From NCBI RefSeq assembly GCF_017094465.1, contig NZ_CP064791.1:1612001-1676000 (forward strand): a stretch of 64,000 bases of DNA, in the 5' to 3' direction. The stretch comes from Halapricum desulfuricans. GTDB taxonomy: Archaea; Halobacteriota; Halobacteria; Halobacteriales; Haloarculaceae. A program made the position numbers and the translations under genes. Shown piece by piece: positions 44,079-51,880 of this stretch. How positions within the stretch are numbered: position 1 is the stretch's first letter; each line of letters starts with the position of its first letter. Below the pieces are notes generated by a model. That model was given only the letters and a program-made list of their open reading frames with translations. It was not told the origin of the DNA and made no database searches.

Positions 44079-45743
44079 ATGAGCACCGACAGCCCGGAGA
44101 CAGAGGACGCCTTCGAGCAGGCCTGCACCGAGTTGATCGACCGCATCCTCGTCGGCGACCTCGAACGCGACGGCGTCGAGGCGGCCAAACGCGAGGTCTG
44201 TTCGAAATACGGCTCCCCGAAAGTCCCCAAGAACTCGGAGTTGCTCGATCGCGCCCCAGAGGGTCGTCGTGGGGAACTGGAGTCAGTCCTGCGTCGCAAG
44301 CCCGTCCGGACCGCTTCGGGGGTCGCGCCGGTCGCGATCATGACCTCACCCGAGCGCTGTCCCCACGGCAAGTGTCTCTATTGTCCGGGCGGCCCGGACT
44401 CGGAGTTTTCCAGCGCCCAGAGTTACACCGGTAACGAGCCCGCCGCCGCGCGAGGCCAGCAAAACGACTACGACCCGTACGGCCAGGTGACCCTGCGGCT
44501 CAATCAGCTCCGGGAGATCGGGCACACCGTCGACAAGGTCGAACTCATCGTGATGGGGGGGACGATGACCGCCCGGAGCCACGACTATCAGGAGTGGTTC
44601 GTCAAGCGCGCCCTGGAGGCGATGAACGATTTCGAGCCCGACGCCGAGCCCGAGCCCGCAGAGGGAGTCTCCTTCGCTCAAGACCGCGAGGACTACGAGT
44701 TCAAGTACCTCGAAGACGTCATCGCCGAAAACGAGACCGGTAGCATCCGCAACATCGGGACGACCTTCGAGACCAAGCCCGACTGGTGCGGTCCCGAGCA
44801 GATCGATCGGATGCTCCGGCTGGGCGGGACGAAAGTCGAGGTCGGCGTCCAGACGACCTACGAGCGGATCAACCGCGAGATGCATCGTGGCCACGGCATA
44901 CAGGCGAGCATCGACGCGACGCGTCGCCTCCGGGATGCCGGATTCAAGGTCGGCTATCACATGATGCCGGGCCAGCCCGGGATGAGCGAGGAGATGGTCA
45001 TCGAGGATTTCCGGCGGATCTTCGAGGAGAGCCAGTGGCGGCCGGACTATCTGAAGATCTATCCGACGCTCATCGTCGAGGGGACCGCGACCTACGATAT
45101 GCACCACCGCGGCGAGTACGACCCGCTCACGAGCGAGGCGGCCGCCGACCTCGTCGCGGAGATCAAGGATATGATCCCGCCGTACACCCGCCTCCAGCGC
45201 GTCCAGCGGGACATCCCGGCGGATTTCATCGAAGCCGGCGTCCAGAAGTCCAACCTCCGGCAACTCGCCCGCCAGCGGATGGGCGATCACGGCTACACCT
45301 GTGACTGCATTCGGTGTCGAGAGGTCGGGATGAACGACGAGGATCCAGAGGACGTGAGCCTCGATACGCTGACCTACGAGGCCGGCGGCGGCACCGAACA
45401 CTTCATCAGCTACGAGGACCGTTCGAAGGACCTGCTCGTGGGATTCGCCCGGCTGCGCTTCCCGAACGATCCGACGCGCGAGGAGTTGGCCGACGCCGCG
45501 ATCGTCCGGGAACTGCACGTCTACGGCAACACCGTCGGCGTCGGCGACCGCGGTGCGACCGGCGACGTACCCGACTGGCAACACAAAGGCTACGGGAAGC
45601 GACTCCTTGGTGAGGCCGAGCGGCGGGCCCGCGACGCCGGGTTCGAAAAACTCAGCGTCATCAGCGGGATCGGCGCGCGGGAGTACTACCGCGAGAAGCT
45701 GGGATACGAACAGGACGGGCCGTACGTGAGCAAGGAACTGTAG
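44079..45743 (+). CDS. elp3: tRNA uridine(34) 5-carboxymethyl modification enzyme Elp3
   Basis: This 554-residue enzyme combines a radical-SAM domain and a GNAT acetyltransferase domain. It forms the carboxymethyl group at wobble uridine of tRNA. Visible motifs are CPHGKCLYCPGGPDSEFSSA with the iron-sulfur cysteines, LIVMGGTMTARSHDYQEWF, VGVQTTYERINREMHRGH, and the C-terminal acetyl-CoA part HKGYGKRLLGEAERRARDAG. A zinc site is suggested by CDCIRCREVG. Archaeal Elp3 works without the other Elongator subunits. The ATG at 44079 fits the family start. Confidence 0.97.
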   Translation: MSTDSPETEDAFEQACTELIDRILVGDLERDGVEAAKREVCSKYGSPKVPKNSELLDRAPEGRRGELESVLRRKPVRTASGVAPVAIMTSPERCPHGKCLYCPGGPDSEFSSAQSYTGNEPAAARGQQNDYDPYGQVTLRLNQLREIGHTVDKVELIVMGGTMTARSHDYQEWFVKRALEAMNDFEPDAEPEPAEGVSFAQDREDYEFKYLEDVIAENETGSIRNIGTTFETKPDWCGPEQIDRMLRLGGTKVEVGVQTTYERINREMHRGHGIQASIDATRRLRDAGFKVGYHMMPGQPGMSEEMVIEDFRRIFEESQWRPDYLKIYPTLIVEGTATYDMHHRGEYDPLTSEAAADLVAEIKDMIPPYTRLQRVQRDIPADFIEAGVQKSNLRQLARQRMGDHGYTCDCIRCREVGMNDEDPEDVSLDTLTYEAGGGTEHFISYEDRSKDLLVGFARLRFPNDPTREELADAAIVRELHVYGNTVGVGDRGATGDVPDWQHKGYGKRLLGEAERRARDAGFEKLSVISGIGAREYYREKLGYEQDGPYVSKEL

Positions 45744-45820
45744 CGACCCGTTCTCGGACCCGAAGGTGACTGCACTGCGAGCACGGAACACATATACGAG
45801 ACGGTGGTCTATCTATTTCC

Positions 45821-46822
45821 GTGGCGACACCGCTCCGGTTCCGTCGGTCGCACGCCCACTGGACAGCGGGACGCGTCCGCGCCGAGATCTATCAGGCCCT
45901 GGATGACAATCTGGGCGCTCAGATGTCCAGGCCGTGGTACAAACAGCCGGAGGGGTACGACGCGCGCCGCTTCGAGATGGACAACGGCGATATCGCGCTG
46001 TTTTGCTGGGACGAGGACGGTGGCTACTGGCTGGGCAACACCGAGACGCCCAAGACCCTTTGGGGCACTGACAAAGTGACCTTCGAGGAGTCGCCGGACT
46101 CGGTCGCCGACTGGGCACAGCGGGAACTGCTCGCGCAGCTCTACGAGGAAGACCCGTGGCTCGAAGCGACGCCGACGCTCGCGTGGTTTTTCTTGCCGGT
46201 GTTTCTCTCAAAGGACGGCCGCGAGAGTACGCGGACGTTCTTCCGGGAGCACGCCGCCGGGTTTCCGGACGCCGACCGCGAGACAGCGCTGTCGTTTTAC
46301 GAGGAGTTCCTCGCAACGGGTGCGCTTGATGAGTACCGGTACGTAATGGCCTCGAAACTCGGGACCTCCGAGTCGGTCCACTTCACCCGGATGGCGGCGG
46401 CGATGAGCGAGTTCACCGTCGCGAAAGTACTGTTCGAGCAGGGGTATACGGTCACACCCGAGATCGAGATCTCGACGGGCCATTCGATCGACTTCCGGAT
46501 CGACCGCGCGGACGCCGAGACGACGCTGGTCGAAGTGACTCGGCCGGTCCCGCCGGACGACCGGGCGGCCGATTCGGCGGTCACAGCGATCCGCCAGACC
46601 GCGGCCAACAAGACCGGCGGTCAGCTGCAGGAACACGGCGGCGGTGTCACGCTCTTCGTCGATTGTTCGTCGTTTACCGACGAAGGATGGTCCGAGATCA
46701 TGCGAAAGCAGCCGGATGTCGGCCATCGGCCGGCCGTGGTCTTCCGCGCTCGGCCCGACAGCCGGATCGACGGATACACGCACGGCTCCGTGCCGATCGA
46801 CTTGCCCTCGGCGTTTGAGTAG
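45821..46822 (+). CDS. DUF5784-type haloarchaeal protein
   Basis: This 333-residue acidic protein starts at GTG 45821 (ATPLRFRRSHAHWTAGRV). The N-terminal half is rich in Trp and Tyr (DEDGGYWLGNTETPKTLWG). The C-terminal half contains KVLFEQGYTVTPEIEISTGH followed by SIDFRIDR and TLVEVTRPV, which has the look of a restriction-endonuclease-like fold (D then ExT). This family is found widely in Halobacteria, but no role is known to me. The gene is monocistronic, downstream of elp3. Confidence 0.72.
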   Translation: MATPLRFRRSHAHWTAGRVRAEIYQALDDNLGAQMSRPWYKQPEGYDARRFEMDNGDIALFCWDEDGGYWLGNTETPKTLWGTDKVTFEESPDSVADWAQRELLAQLYEEDPWLEATPTLAWFFLPVFLSKDGRESTRTFFREHAAGFPDADRETALSFYEEFLATGALDEYRYVMASKLGTSESVHFTRMAAAMSEFTVAKVLFEQGYTVTPEIEISTGHSIDFRIDRADAETTLVEVTRPVPPDDRAADSAVTAIRQTAANKTGGQLQEHGGGVTLFVDCSSFTDEGWSEIMRKQPDVGHRPAVVFRARPDSRIDGYTHGSVPIDLPSAFE

Positions 46823-46851
46823 CACTATATCGGGTTGAAATACAGCGCGGG

Positions 46852-47445
46852 CTACGTGTCTTGGATCGCATCGATGACGACTGTCCCGACCACGATCGGA
46901 CCGACCGGAATTGAACTACTATCGCTGATCGTGATCTCGTATTGATCCTGGATTGCGAAATCACTCTCGATGGTGCCGACAGCAGTCCCCTCTGAATCAG
47001 TTATCTCGTATCGATGGCCAATAAACTGTCCGGCCGGCAGGAGTTTCCGACCCGCCGTGACAAGCCCGCCGCGCGAAGCGATCGTGGCAAGCAGCGACTC
47101 GTCTTCGGCGTCGCGGATCCGCCAGGTATCCTGGAGAAGTGAAAGGTCGTTGTCTAGAACAACGATATCCTCCCCAGTATGGCTATCAGTCAGTACGTAG
47201 TCGCCGGCGATATCGATCGCGCTACTGGCCTCCACTGTCAGCAACTCGTTTCCGTTTTCATCGACGAAGGGGAACGTATCGTTCTCCTCGTACATCTGGT
47301 GCGTGCAGCGAAATATCGTGTCACCGGTGACGTCCTCGGCCTCGTACTCCGGGCGGAAGTTCTTGTCTTTGCCCGTCTGTTCGACGGTATACTCGGTGCC
47401 GGACAGGTCAAGGCCAGTAATCTCGTATGATTGTGCTGCTTCCAT
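46852..47445 (-). CDS. LURP-one-related (tubby-like) family protein
   Basis: This 197-residue protein matches the LOR/tubby C-terminal-like pattern of repeated beta-hairpins, with NGNELLTVEASSAIDIAGDY, LLATIASRGGLVTAGRKLLP, and a C-terminal hydrophobic segment PVGPIVVGTVVIDAIQD. Family members are beta-barrels around one helix and may bind phospholipid. The function is not established. The ATG at 47445 is preferred to an upstream start. The 5' side is the 82-bp double-hairpin element. Confidence 0.75.
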   Translation of the reverse strand: MEAAQSYEITGLDLSGTEYTVEQTGKDKNFRPEYEAEDVTGDTIFRCTHQMYEENDTFPFVDENGNELLTVEASSAIDIAGDYVLTDSHTGEDIVVLDNDLSLLQDTWRIRDAEDESLLATIASRGGLVTAGRKLLPAGQFIGHRYEITDSEGTAVGTIESDFAIQDQYEITISDSSSIPVGPIVVGTVVIDAIQDT

Positions 47446-47497
47446 TGTCCGGGTTTTGTAGCGGCAACAGATAAATCCGGAACGTCCCGGTCGTTTC

Positions 47498-47579
47498 ATA
47501 CGGATCGCTGTAACGATTTACCGCTCCGACCGCCCGACTCCGGGCAGTCGATGCGGAACAGACTGACAGCGATCCGTAT
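47498..47579. repeat. 82-bp double-hairpin element with 14-bp terminal inverted repeats
   Basis: ATACGGATCGCTGT at 47498-47511 is perfectly inverted at 47566-47579. An inner hairpin GCCCG/CGGGC around ACTC lies in the middle. Size, ATAC start and the flanks (TC before and CA after) agree with the element at 5095-5174. Confidence 0.78.
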
Positions 47580-47640
47580 CAGGCAGTCTCCGTTCCGGCG
47601 GACCTGTCCACTCTATTTCGCACGGTATGGCCGTATTTTG

Positions 47641-48201
47641 CTACGCGTCGATCTCCCGGATCACTCGTGCCGGGTTCCCGCCGACGACGACACCGTCAGG
47701 TACGTCCTTGACGACGACCGCGCCAGCCGCGACTACGGCGTCGTCGCCAATCGTTACGCCGGGGTTGAGCACGGCCTGCCCGCCGATCCAGACCCGGTCA
47801 CCGACTGTGACTGGTTTGCCGAACTCCGTGCCGCTGGTTCGTTCGGCCGCGCCGAGCGGGTGCGTCGCCGTATAGACGTGGACGGCCGGCCCGAGCATAC
47901 ACTGGTCGCCGAATCGGATCTCACAGACGTCCAGGAACACGCATCCGAAGTTCGCGAAGAAATCCTCGCCGACGTGGATCTGCTCGCCGTAGTCACAGCG
48001 AACGGGCGGCTCGATAAAGGCCGTCTCGCCGCCGGAGCCGAGTAACGCTTCGAGCAGCGTCCGGCGACGCTCGTCCGCAGTCGGCCTGGTCTCGTTGAAC
48101 AGGCGCGTCAACTGGCGGGCGGCCCGGCGCTCGGCCCGCAGCTGCGGGTCCATCGGGTCGTATGGCTCGCCCGCGAGCATCTTCTCCTTCTCGCTGGTCA
48201 T
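47641..48201 (-). CDS. Maltose/galactoside O-acetyltransferase-like protein
   Basis: This 186-residue left-handed beta-helix acetyltransferase of the Maa/LacA group starts MTSEKEKMLAGEPYDPMDPQ. Hexapeptide repeats follow (CDYGEQIHVGEDFFANFGCV), then the catalytic histidine in HVYTATHPLGAAERTSG and the closing GGNPARVIREI. It would transfer an acetyl group to a sugar or small acceptor; the acceptor is unknown. Its start overlaps the stop of the upstream FAD oxidoreductase gene by four bases, so the two are co-transcribed. Confidence 0.92.
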   Translation of the reverse strand: MTSEKEKMLAGEPYDPMDPQLRAERRAARQLTRLFNETRPTADERRRTLLEALLGSGGETAFIEPPVRCDYGEQIHVGEDFFANFGCVFLDVCEIRFGDQCMLGPAVHVYTATHPLGAAERTSGTEFGKPVTVGDRVWIGGQAVLNPGVTIGDDAVVAAGAVVVKDVPDGVVVGGNPARVIREIDA

Positions 48202-49454
48202 CGCAGCGTCGCCCCGGCGAGTTCGGCCGCACGGCGACCGCTCTCGAGTGCTCCTTGAATCGAACACCAGCGCGTGTAATCGCCGGCGAGGACGACCGGC
48301 CCGTCGGGTGCGTCCGGGTCCGGCAACTCGGAGCGAAAGCCCGGCGGCTGGGGGAACTGTGCGAAATCGATCCGGTCAGTGTGGCGCAGTTGCAGCCCGC
48401 CCAGATCGCGTTCGGGATACCACGCGGAGAGGGCCTCCCGCGTCTCCGCGGCGAGTTGCTCGTCGCTTCGCTCCTGTGTTCCGAGGAACGTCGCGCTCAG
48501 CAGTTGCGTCCCCTCGGGCGCGTACTCGGGGGCCGCCGTCGAGAGCGGTGCAATCTGGTTCGGTCGGCCGTCCGCGGCGTTGAGCAGGAGTTTCCGCCCG
48601 GTGTCCAGTTCCGCGTAGCTGTCGAACGTGTAGTACTGGGTGACACACCCCTTCGAGCCGGTCGGGATGGACTCGACGCCGGTCAGCTCCCGGGCCGTGT
48701 GTGGATCGGTCGCCACGACGACGGCGTCCGCATCGACCCGTTCGTCAGCGAGTTCGACCCCGTCCTCGACAGCCGTCACCGTCCGACCAGTTTCGATCCG
48801 CGCGCCCGCCGTCTTTGCGCGGCGGGCAAGCTGCTCGCTGATCGCGCCCATCCCCTCGGCGGGCACGACAGTCTTCCCTGCAGAGAGCATCTTGAAGGTG
48901 TATTCGAAAACGCGCGAGTCCGTCGAGAGCGAGCGATCGAGCGTGATCCCGCCGTAGAAGGGCGCGGCGAACCGTTCGACGTAGGCCTTCGAGAAGCCAC
49001 GGTCGGCGAGGTACTCCCGGATCGTCGTCGCCGGCCGGCTCGGGTCGAGGATCGCCTCAGGATCCGTCCGGGCGAGTTCACGCTGGAGCCTGAACGTGCG
49101 GAGCTTGTCGGCCGTCCGGACCTCGCGGTTGAACAGCGTCTCCAGCCCGTCGCGGGGGTTGCGAAACGGATCGGACAGGACCGAGCGTTTGCCGGCCCGT
49201 GCGATCGTCGCGCCGGGCGCGAACGACCGCAGGTCCAGAGCGTCGAGATCCAGTTCTCGCTGGACGGCTGGATAGGCCGTGAAAAGCACCTGAAAGCCCC
49301 GGTCGAAGGTCAGTCCGTCCTCGTGTCGTGTCCGGACGCGGCCACCGACCGTCTCTTCGCGCTCGAACACCACTACGTCGTGTCCGTCGGCCGCGAGACG
49401 GCGGGCCGCGACCAGTCCGGCCAGTCCGCCGCCAGCGACGGCAACGTCAGTCAT
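48198..49454 (-). CDS. FAD-dependent amine-oxidase/phytoene-desaturase-like oxidoreductase
   Basis: In this 418-residue protein the N-terminal dinucleotide motif DVAVAGGGLAGLVAARRLAA is followed by VVVFEREETVGGRVRTR, the FAD-binding pattern of the amine oxidase/phytoene desaturase superfamily. The end PDGPVVLAGDYTRWCSIQGA is the usual closing FAD motif. Substrates range from polyamines to carotenoids and porphyrinogens and cannot be fixed here. The ATG at 49454 abuts the Rossmann motif. It is translationally coupled to the acetyltransferase gene and divergent from the threonine-synthase-like gene. Confidence 0.88.
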   Translation of the reverse strand: MTDVAVAGGGLAGLVAARRLAADGHDVVVFEREETVGGRVRTRHEDGLTFDRGFQVLFTAYPAVQRELDLDALDLRSFAPGATIARAGKRSVLSDPFRNPRDGLETLFNREVRTADKLRTFRLQRELARTDPEAILDPSRPATTIREYLADRGFSKAYVERFAAPFYGGITLDRSLSTDSRVFEYTFKMLSAGKTVVPAEGMGAISEQLARRAKTAGARIETGRTVTAVEDGVELADERVDADAVVVATDPHTARELTGVESIPTGSKGCVTQYYTFDSYAELDTGRKLLLNAADGRPNQIAPLSTAAPEYAPEGTQLLSATFLGTQERSDEQLAAETREALSAWYPERDLGGLQLRHTDRIDFAQFPQPPGFRSELPDPDAPDGPVVLAGDYTRWCSIQGALESGRRAAELAGATLR

Positions 49455-49530
49455 ACCCCGTCCTGCGGGCGGCGAGCACAAAACGACTGCGACGGACAGG
49501 GCTTTGTCGGTGGGCCACGGACAGCCGGCT

Positions 49531-50715
49531 ATGGAGACGACAGCGGCGTTTACCGGGCTTCGCTGTCCGGCCTGTGAGACCATTCACGACCCCGAAACGG
49601 TGACACATCGCTGTCCGGACTGCGGCGGCGTCCTCGAGGCCCACTACGAGCAGTCGGGACTCGACCGTGCGGCACTGACAGCGCGCCGGTTCGGCGGCGT
49701 CGATCGCTACGCCGAGTTCCTGCCGTTTCCGGAGGGGACGCTCGTGACAGCGGGGGAAGGGGGGACGCCACTGGTCGAAGCCCCCGCACTCGCCGAGCGT
49801 TTGGGCGTCGAACGCGTGCTGATCAAAGACGAGGGACAGAACCCGACGGGGTCGATCGCGGACCGCGAGGCTGCAGTCGCGGTGGCTGCCGGGGCCGTTC
49901 ACGACGCGGAAACGGTTGCACTCCCCTCGACCGGGGACAGCGGGCAGGCGGTGAGCGCCTACGCCGCTCGCGCGGGCCTCGACGCCGAGGTGTTCGTGCC
50001 GTCGCGTGCGATCTTCGACGCGAAAGCGATGATCAACGTCCACGGCGGCGAAATGTCCGTCGTCGACGGTCGGTTCGGCGACGCGGTCGCTACTTTCGGG
50101 GACGCGATCGACGAGGAGCCCCGGTATTCGCTCGCGCCGTTCGAGACACCGTACCGTCAGGAGGGCGTGAAGACGGCCTACTACGAAATCGTCGAACAGC
50201 TGGGCTGGAACGGCCCCGACCACGTCGTGTATCCGACGGGGACCGGCCTCGGCCCCGTCGGGGTGGCTCGGGCCGCCCGCGAGTTCGAGGCACTCGGCTG
50301 GACCGACGGTATGCCCGCCGTACACGCCGTACAGGCGGAAGGCTGTGCGCCCATCGTCGAGGCGTTCAAGTCCGGCGATACCGAACAGGCGTCCGTCTCG
50401 CACCCGGACACGATCTGTGGCGGGATCGAGATCGCCAACCCGCCGGCACCGGGACACGTGCTGGACGCAGTGGTCGACAGCGGCGGGACGGCGATCGCGA
50501 CGTCCGACGCGGAGATTCTGGAGGCCGCGGTCGAGCTCGCCCAGAGTGCCGCCGTCGAGGTCGGTGCGGCCGGTGGAGCGGCCGCGAGCGCCGCGATGGC
50601 CCTGGCCGAGCGAGACGTCTTCGCGGCCGGGGAGACGGTCGTCCTCGTCAATCCGGCCGCGGGAAACAAGGAGGCTGACGTACTGCGCAGTCACCTGATG
50701 AGCAAGGGCGTGTGA
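49531..50715 (+). CDS. Threonine-synthase-like protein lacking the PLP lysine
   Basis: This 394-residue fold-type II PLP-enzyme homologue has a zinc ribbon at the N-terminus (LRCPACETIH, then HRCPDCGG) as in archaeal threonine synthases. The active-site motif, normally NPTGSFKDR, reads NPTGSIADRE, so the Schiff-base lysine is Ala110. The neighbouring motif ASTGNTS reads PSTGDSGQ. The phosphate-binding glycine stretch (VYPTGTGLGPVG) remains. Canonical threonine synthesis is therefore unlikely without another lysine. The alternative is a lineage-specific paralogue with a different role. The ATG at 49531 starts next to the zinc ribbon. Confidence 0.82.
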   Translation: METTAAFTGLRCPACETIHDPETVTHRCPDCGGVLEAHYEQSGLDRAALTARRFGGVDRYAEFLPFPEGTLVTAGEGGTPLVEAPALAERLGVERVLIKDEGQNPTGSIADREAAVAVAAGAVHDAETVALPSTGDSGQAVSAYAARAGLDAEVFVPSRAIFDAKAMINVHGGEMSVVDGRFGDAVATFGDAIDEEPRYSLAPFETPYRQEGVKTAYYEIVEQLGWNGPDHVVYPTGTGLGPVGVARAAREFEALGWTDGMPAVHAVQAEGCAPIVEAFKSGDTEQASVSHPDTICGGIEIANPPAPGHVLDAVVDSGGTAIATSDAEILEAAVELAQSAAVEVGAAGGAAASAAMALAERDVFAAGETVVLVNPAAGNKEADVLRSHLMSKGV

Positions 50716-50806
50716 ACGAGTAGCGACGACGGAAAACCGGAGCAACAGCGGACGCGTGTCGTTCGCTCGTCTACAGAGAAAGCAAGGTGAGTGCCTCGGG
50801 GTCGTC

Positions 50807-50905
50807 CGGAAATCTTTGATTTCCGTGATGGGCGTGGGACAAAATCCCACGAACCTGCGAACGGCGCAAGCGCCGTGAGCAGATGACGAGAATCGGAGAT
50901 TCTCG
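50807..50905. repeat. Four-hairpin intergenic element
   Basis: Four perfect stems occur in succession: CGGAAATC/GATTTCCG (50807-50825), CGTGGGA/TCCCACG (50833-50851), ACGGCG/CGCCGT (50861-50876) and CGAGAATC/GATTCTCG (50887-50905). Linkers are TGATGGG, AACCTGCGA-like and GAGCAGATGA. It lies in the gap between the convergent threonine-synthase-like and zinc-ribbon genes. Confidence 0.85.
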
Positions 50906-50927
50906 AACCACTTGACCCCGAGGCGGT

Positions 50928-51200
50928 TCACTGCAGTCGCTGGACGCACTCCTTGCAGTAGGTGTACGCCGGATCGCGTTCGTTGTACGCGCCGCATCGC
51001 GGACACCGAACTGCGTCGTCCTCGCCGGTCTCGATCGGGGTCGCCCCAGTTCGGGAACGGGCCACCTCGGCGTCGCCGTAGTCCGGAGTCGCCTGCTCGA
51101 TGGAAGGGCGATCCTCACCCTGGAGATAGCGATAGAGCAACAGCTGGAACAGGCCGAACGCGAGCACGTACACCAGGATCCAGATCCAGGCCCCCGGCAT
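50928..51200 (-). CDS. Small membrane-anchored zinc-ribbon protein
   Basis: This 90-residue protein has a single N-terminal hydrophobic helix (WIWILVYVLAFGLFQLLLYR) and an acidic linker. The C-terminal zinc ribbon has CPRCGAYNER and YTYCKECVQRLQ. The architecture suggests a membrane-tethered metal-binding domain of unknown role. It is divergent from the S24e gene and convergent with the threonine-synthase-like gene. Confidence 0.75.
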   Translation of the reverse strand: MPGAWIWILVYVLAFGLFQLLLYRYLQGEDRPSIEQATPDYGDAEVARSRTGATPIETGEDDAVRCPRCGAYNERDPAYTYCKECVQRLQ

Positions 51201-51307
51201 ACATTGATATTCGTTGCCACGACACTTGGTTGTTTTGGCGCCGCCGACTCGTTCGCCGGTTCGAAATCCTTTTAGGCAATTCAGAGGGAATATATGAGCA
51301 ACGAACT

Positions 51308-51619
51308 ATGGACGTCGACATTATCGCGGAAGACGAAAACCCCATGTTGCACAGGACGGACATCCGGTTCGAGATGACACACGACGAGGCGACCCCGTCG
51401 CGTCTCTCCGTTCGGGACTCGCTTGCGGCCAAGCTGAACAAGGACGCCGAGGAGGTCGTCGTCCACAAGCTCGATACGAAGTTCGGCATGCGCAAGACCG
51501 TCGGCTACGCCAAGGTCTACGACGATCCGGAGGCCGCTCTGGACGTCGAACAGCAGCACATGCTCGAGCGGAACAAGATCACCACCGACGGCGAGGACGC
51601 CCCCGCGGAGGAGGCATAG
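51308..51619 (+). CDS. rps24e: Ribosomal protein S24e
   Basis: This 103-residue small-subunit protein reads DVDIIAEDENPMLHRTDIRF at the start and later KFGMRKTVGYAKVYDDPE, the S24e signature region. The acidic C-terminal tail (DGEDAPAEEA) is a halophile trait. The ATG at 51308 lies about 36 bases after a TTTTAGG element, which implies a short leader. The rps27ae start codon begins immediately after its stop. Confidence 0.97.
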   Translation: MDVDIIAEDENPMLHRTDIRFEMTHDEATPSRLSVRDSLAAKLNKDAEEVVVHKLDTKFGMRKTVGYAKVYDDPEAALDVEQQHMLERNKITTDGEDAPAEEA

Positions 51620-51754
51620 ATGGCCCGCTACGAACTCTACGACGAGGACGGCACGACCGATCGCGAGCAGTGTCCCCGGTGTGGTGACGCGTTCCTGGCC
51701 GATCACGGTGACCGGCTCCACTGCGGAAAGTGCGGCTACACAGAGTGGAACTGA
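51620..51754 (+). CDS. rps27ae: Ribosomal protein S27ae
   Basis: This 44-residue zinc-binding small-subunit protein begins with [16 protein letters not shown]. Its zinc site is made by CPRCG and CGKCGY, and the end TEWN is conserved. It starts at the base following the S24e stop codon, the usual archaeal pairing. It is short but complete. Confidence 0.97.
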   Translation: MARYELYDEDGTTDREQCPRCGDAFLADHGDRLHCGKCGYTEWN

Positions 51755-51766
51755 GCGGTTCGTAAA

Positions 51767-51785
51767 CTCGGGGATTGATCCCGAG
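51767..51785. terminator. Hairpin after rps27ae
   Basis: CTCGGG (51767-51772) and CCCGAG (51780-51785) form a 6-bp stem twelve bases after the rps27ae stop. There is no T-run. It may stabilise or end the ribosomal transcript. Confidence 0.35.
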
Positions 51786-51880
51786 ACCACCTGATTCTTC
51801 GACGGGATTCGTCCTGTGAAACGTAGCGATAGCAGTCCCTGCGGACGCAATCCGGTATCGCGATAAGGGCATGACAGCAG

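Noticed and set aside
51294-51307. Upstream ATG before S24e (ATATATGAGC) as the S24e start or a leader peptide
   Set aside because: It is out of frame with S24e and encodes only a short unconserved peptide. The ATG at 51308 matches the known N-terminus.
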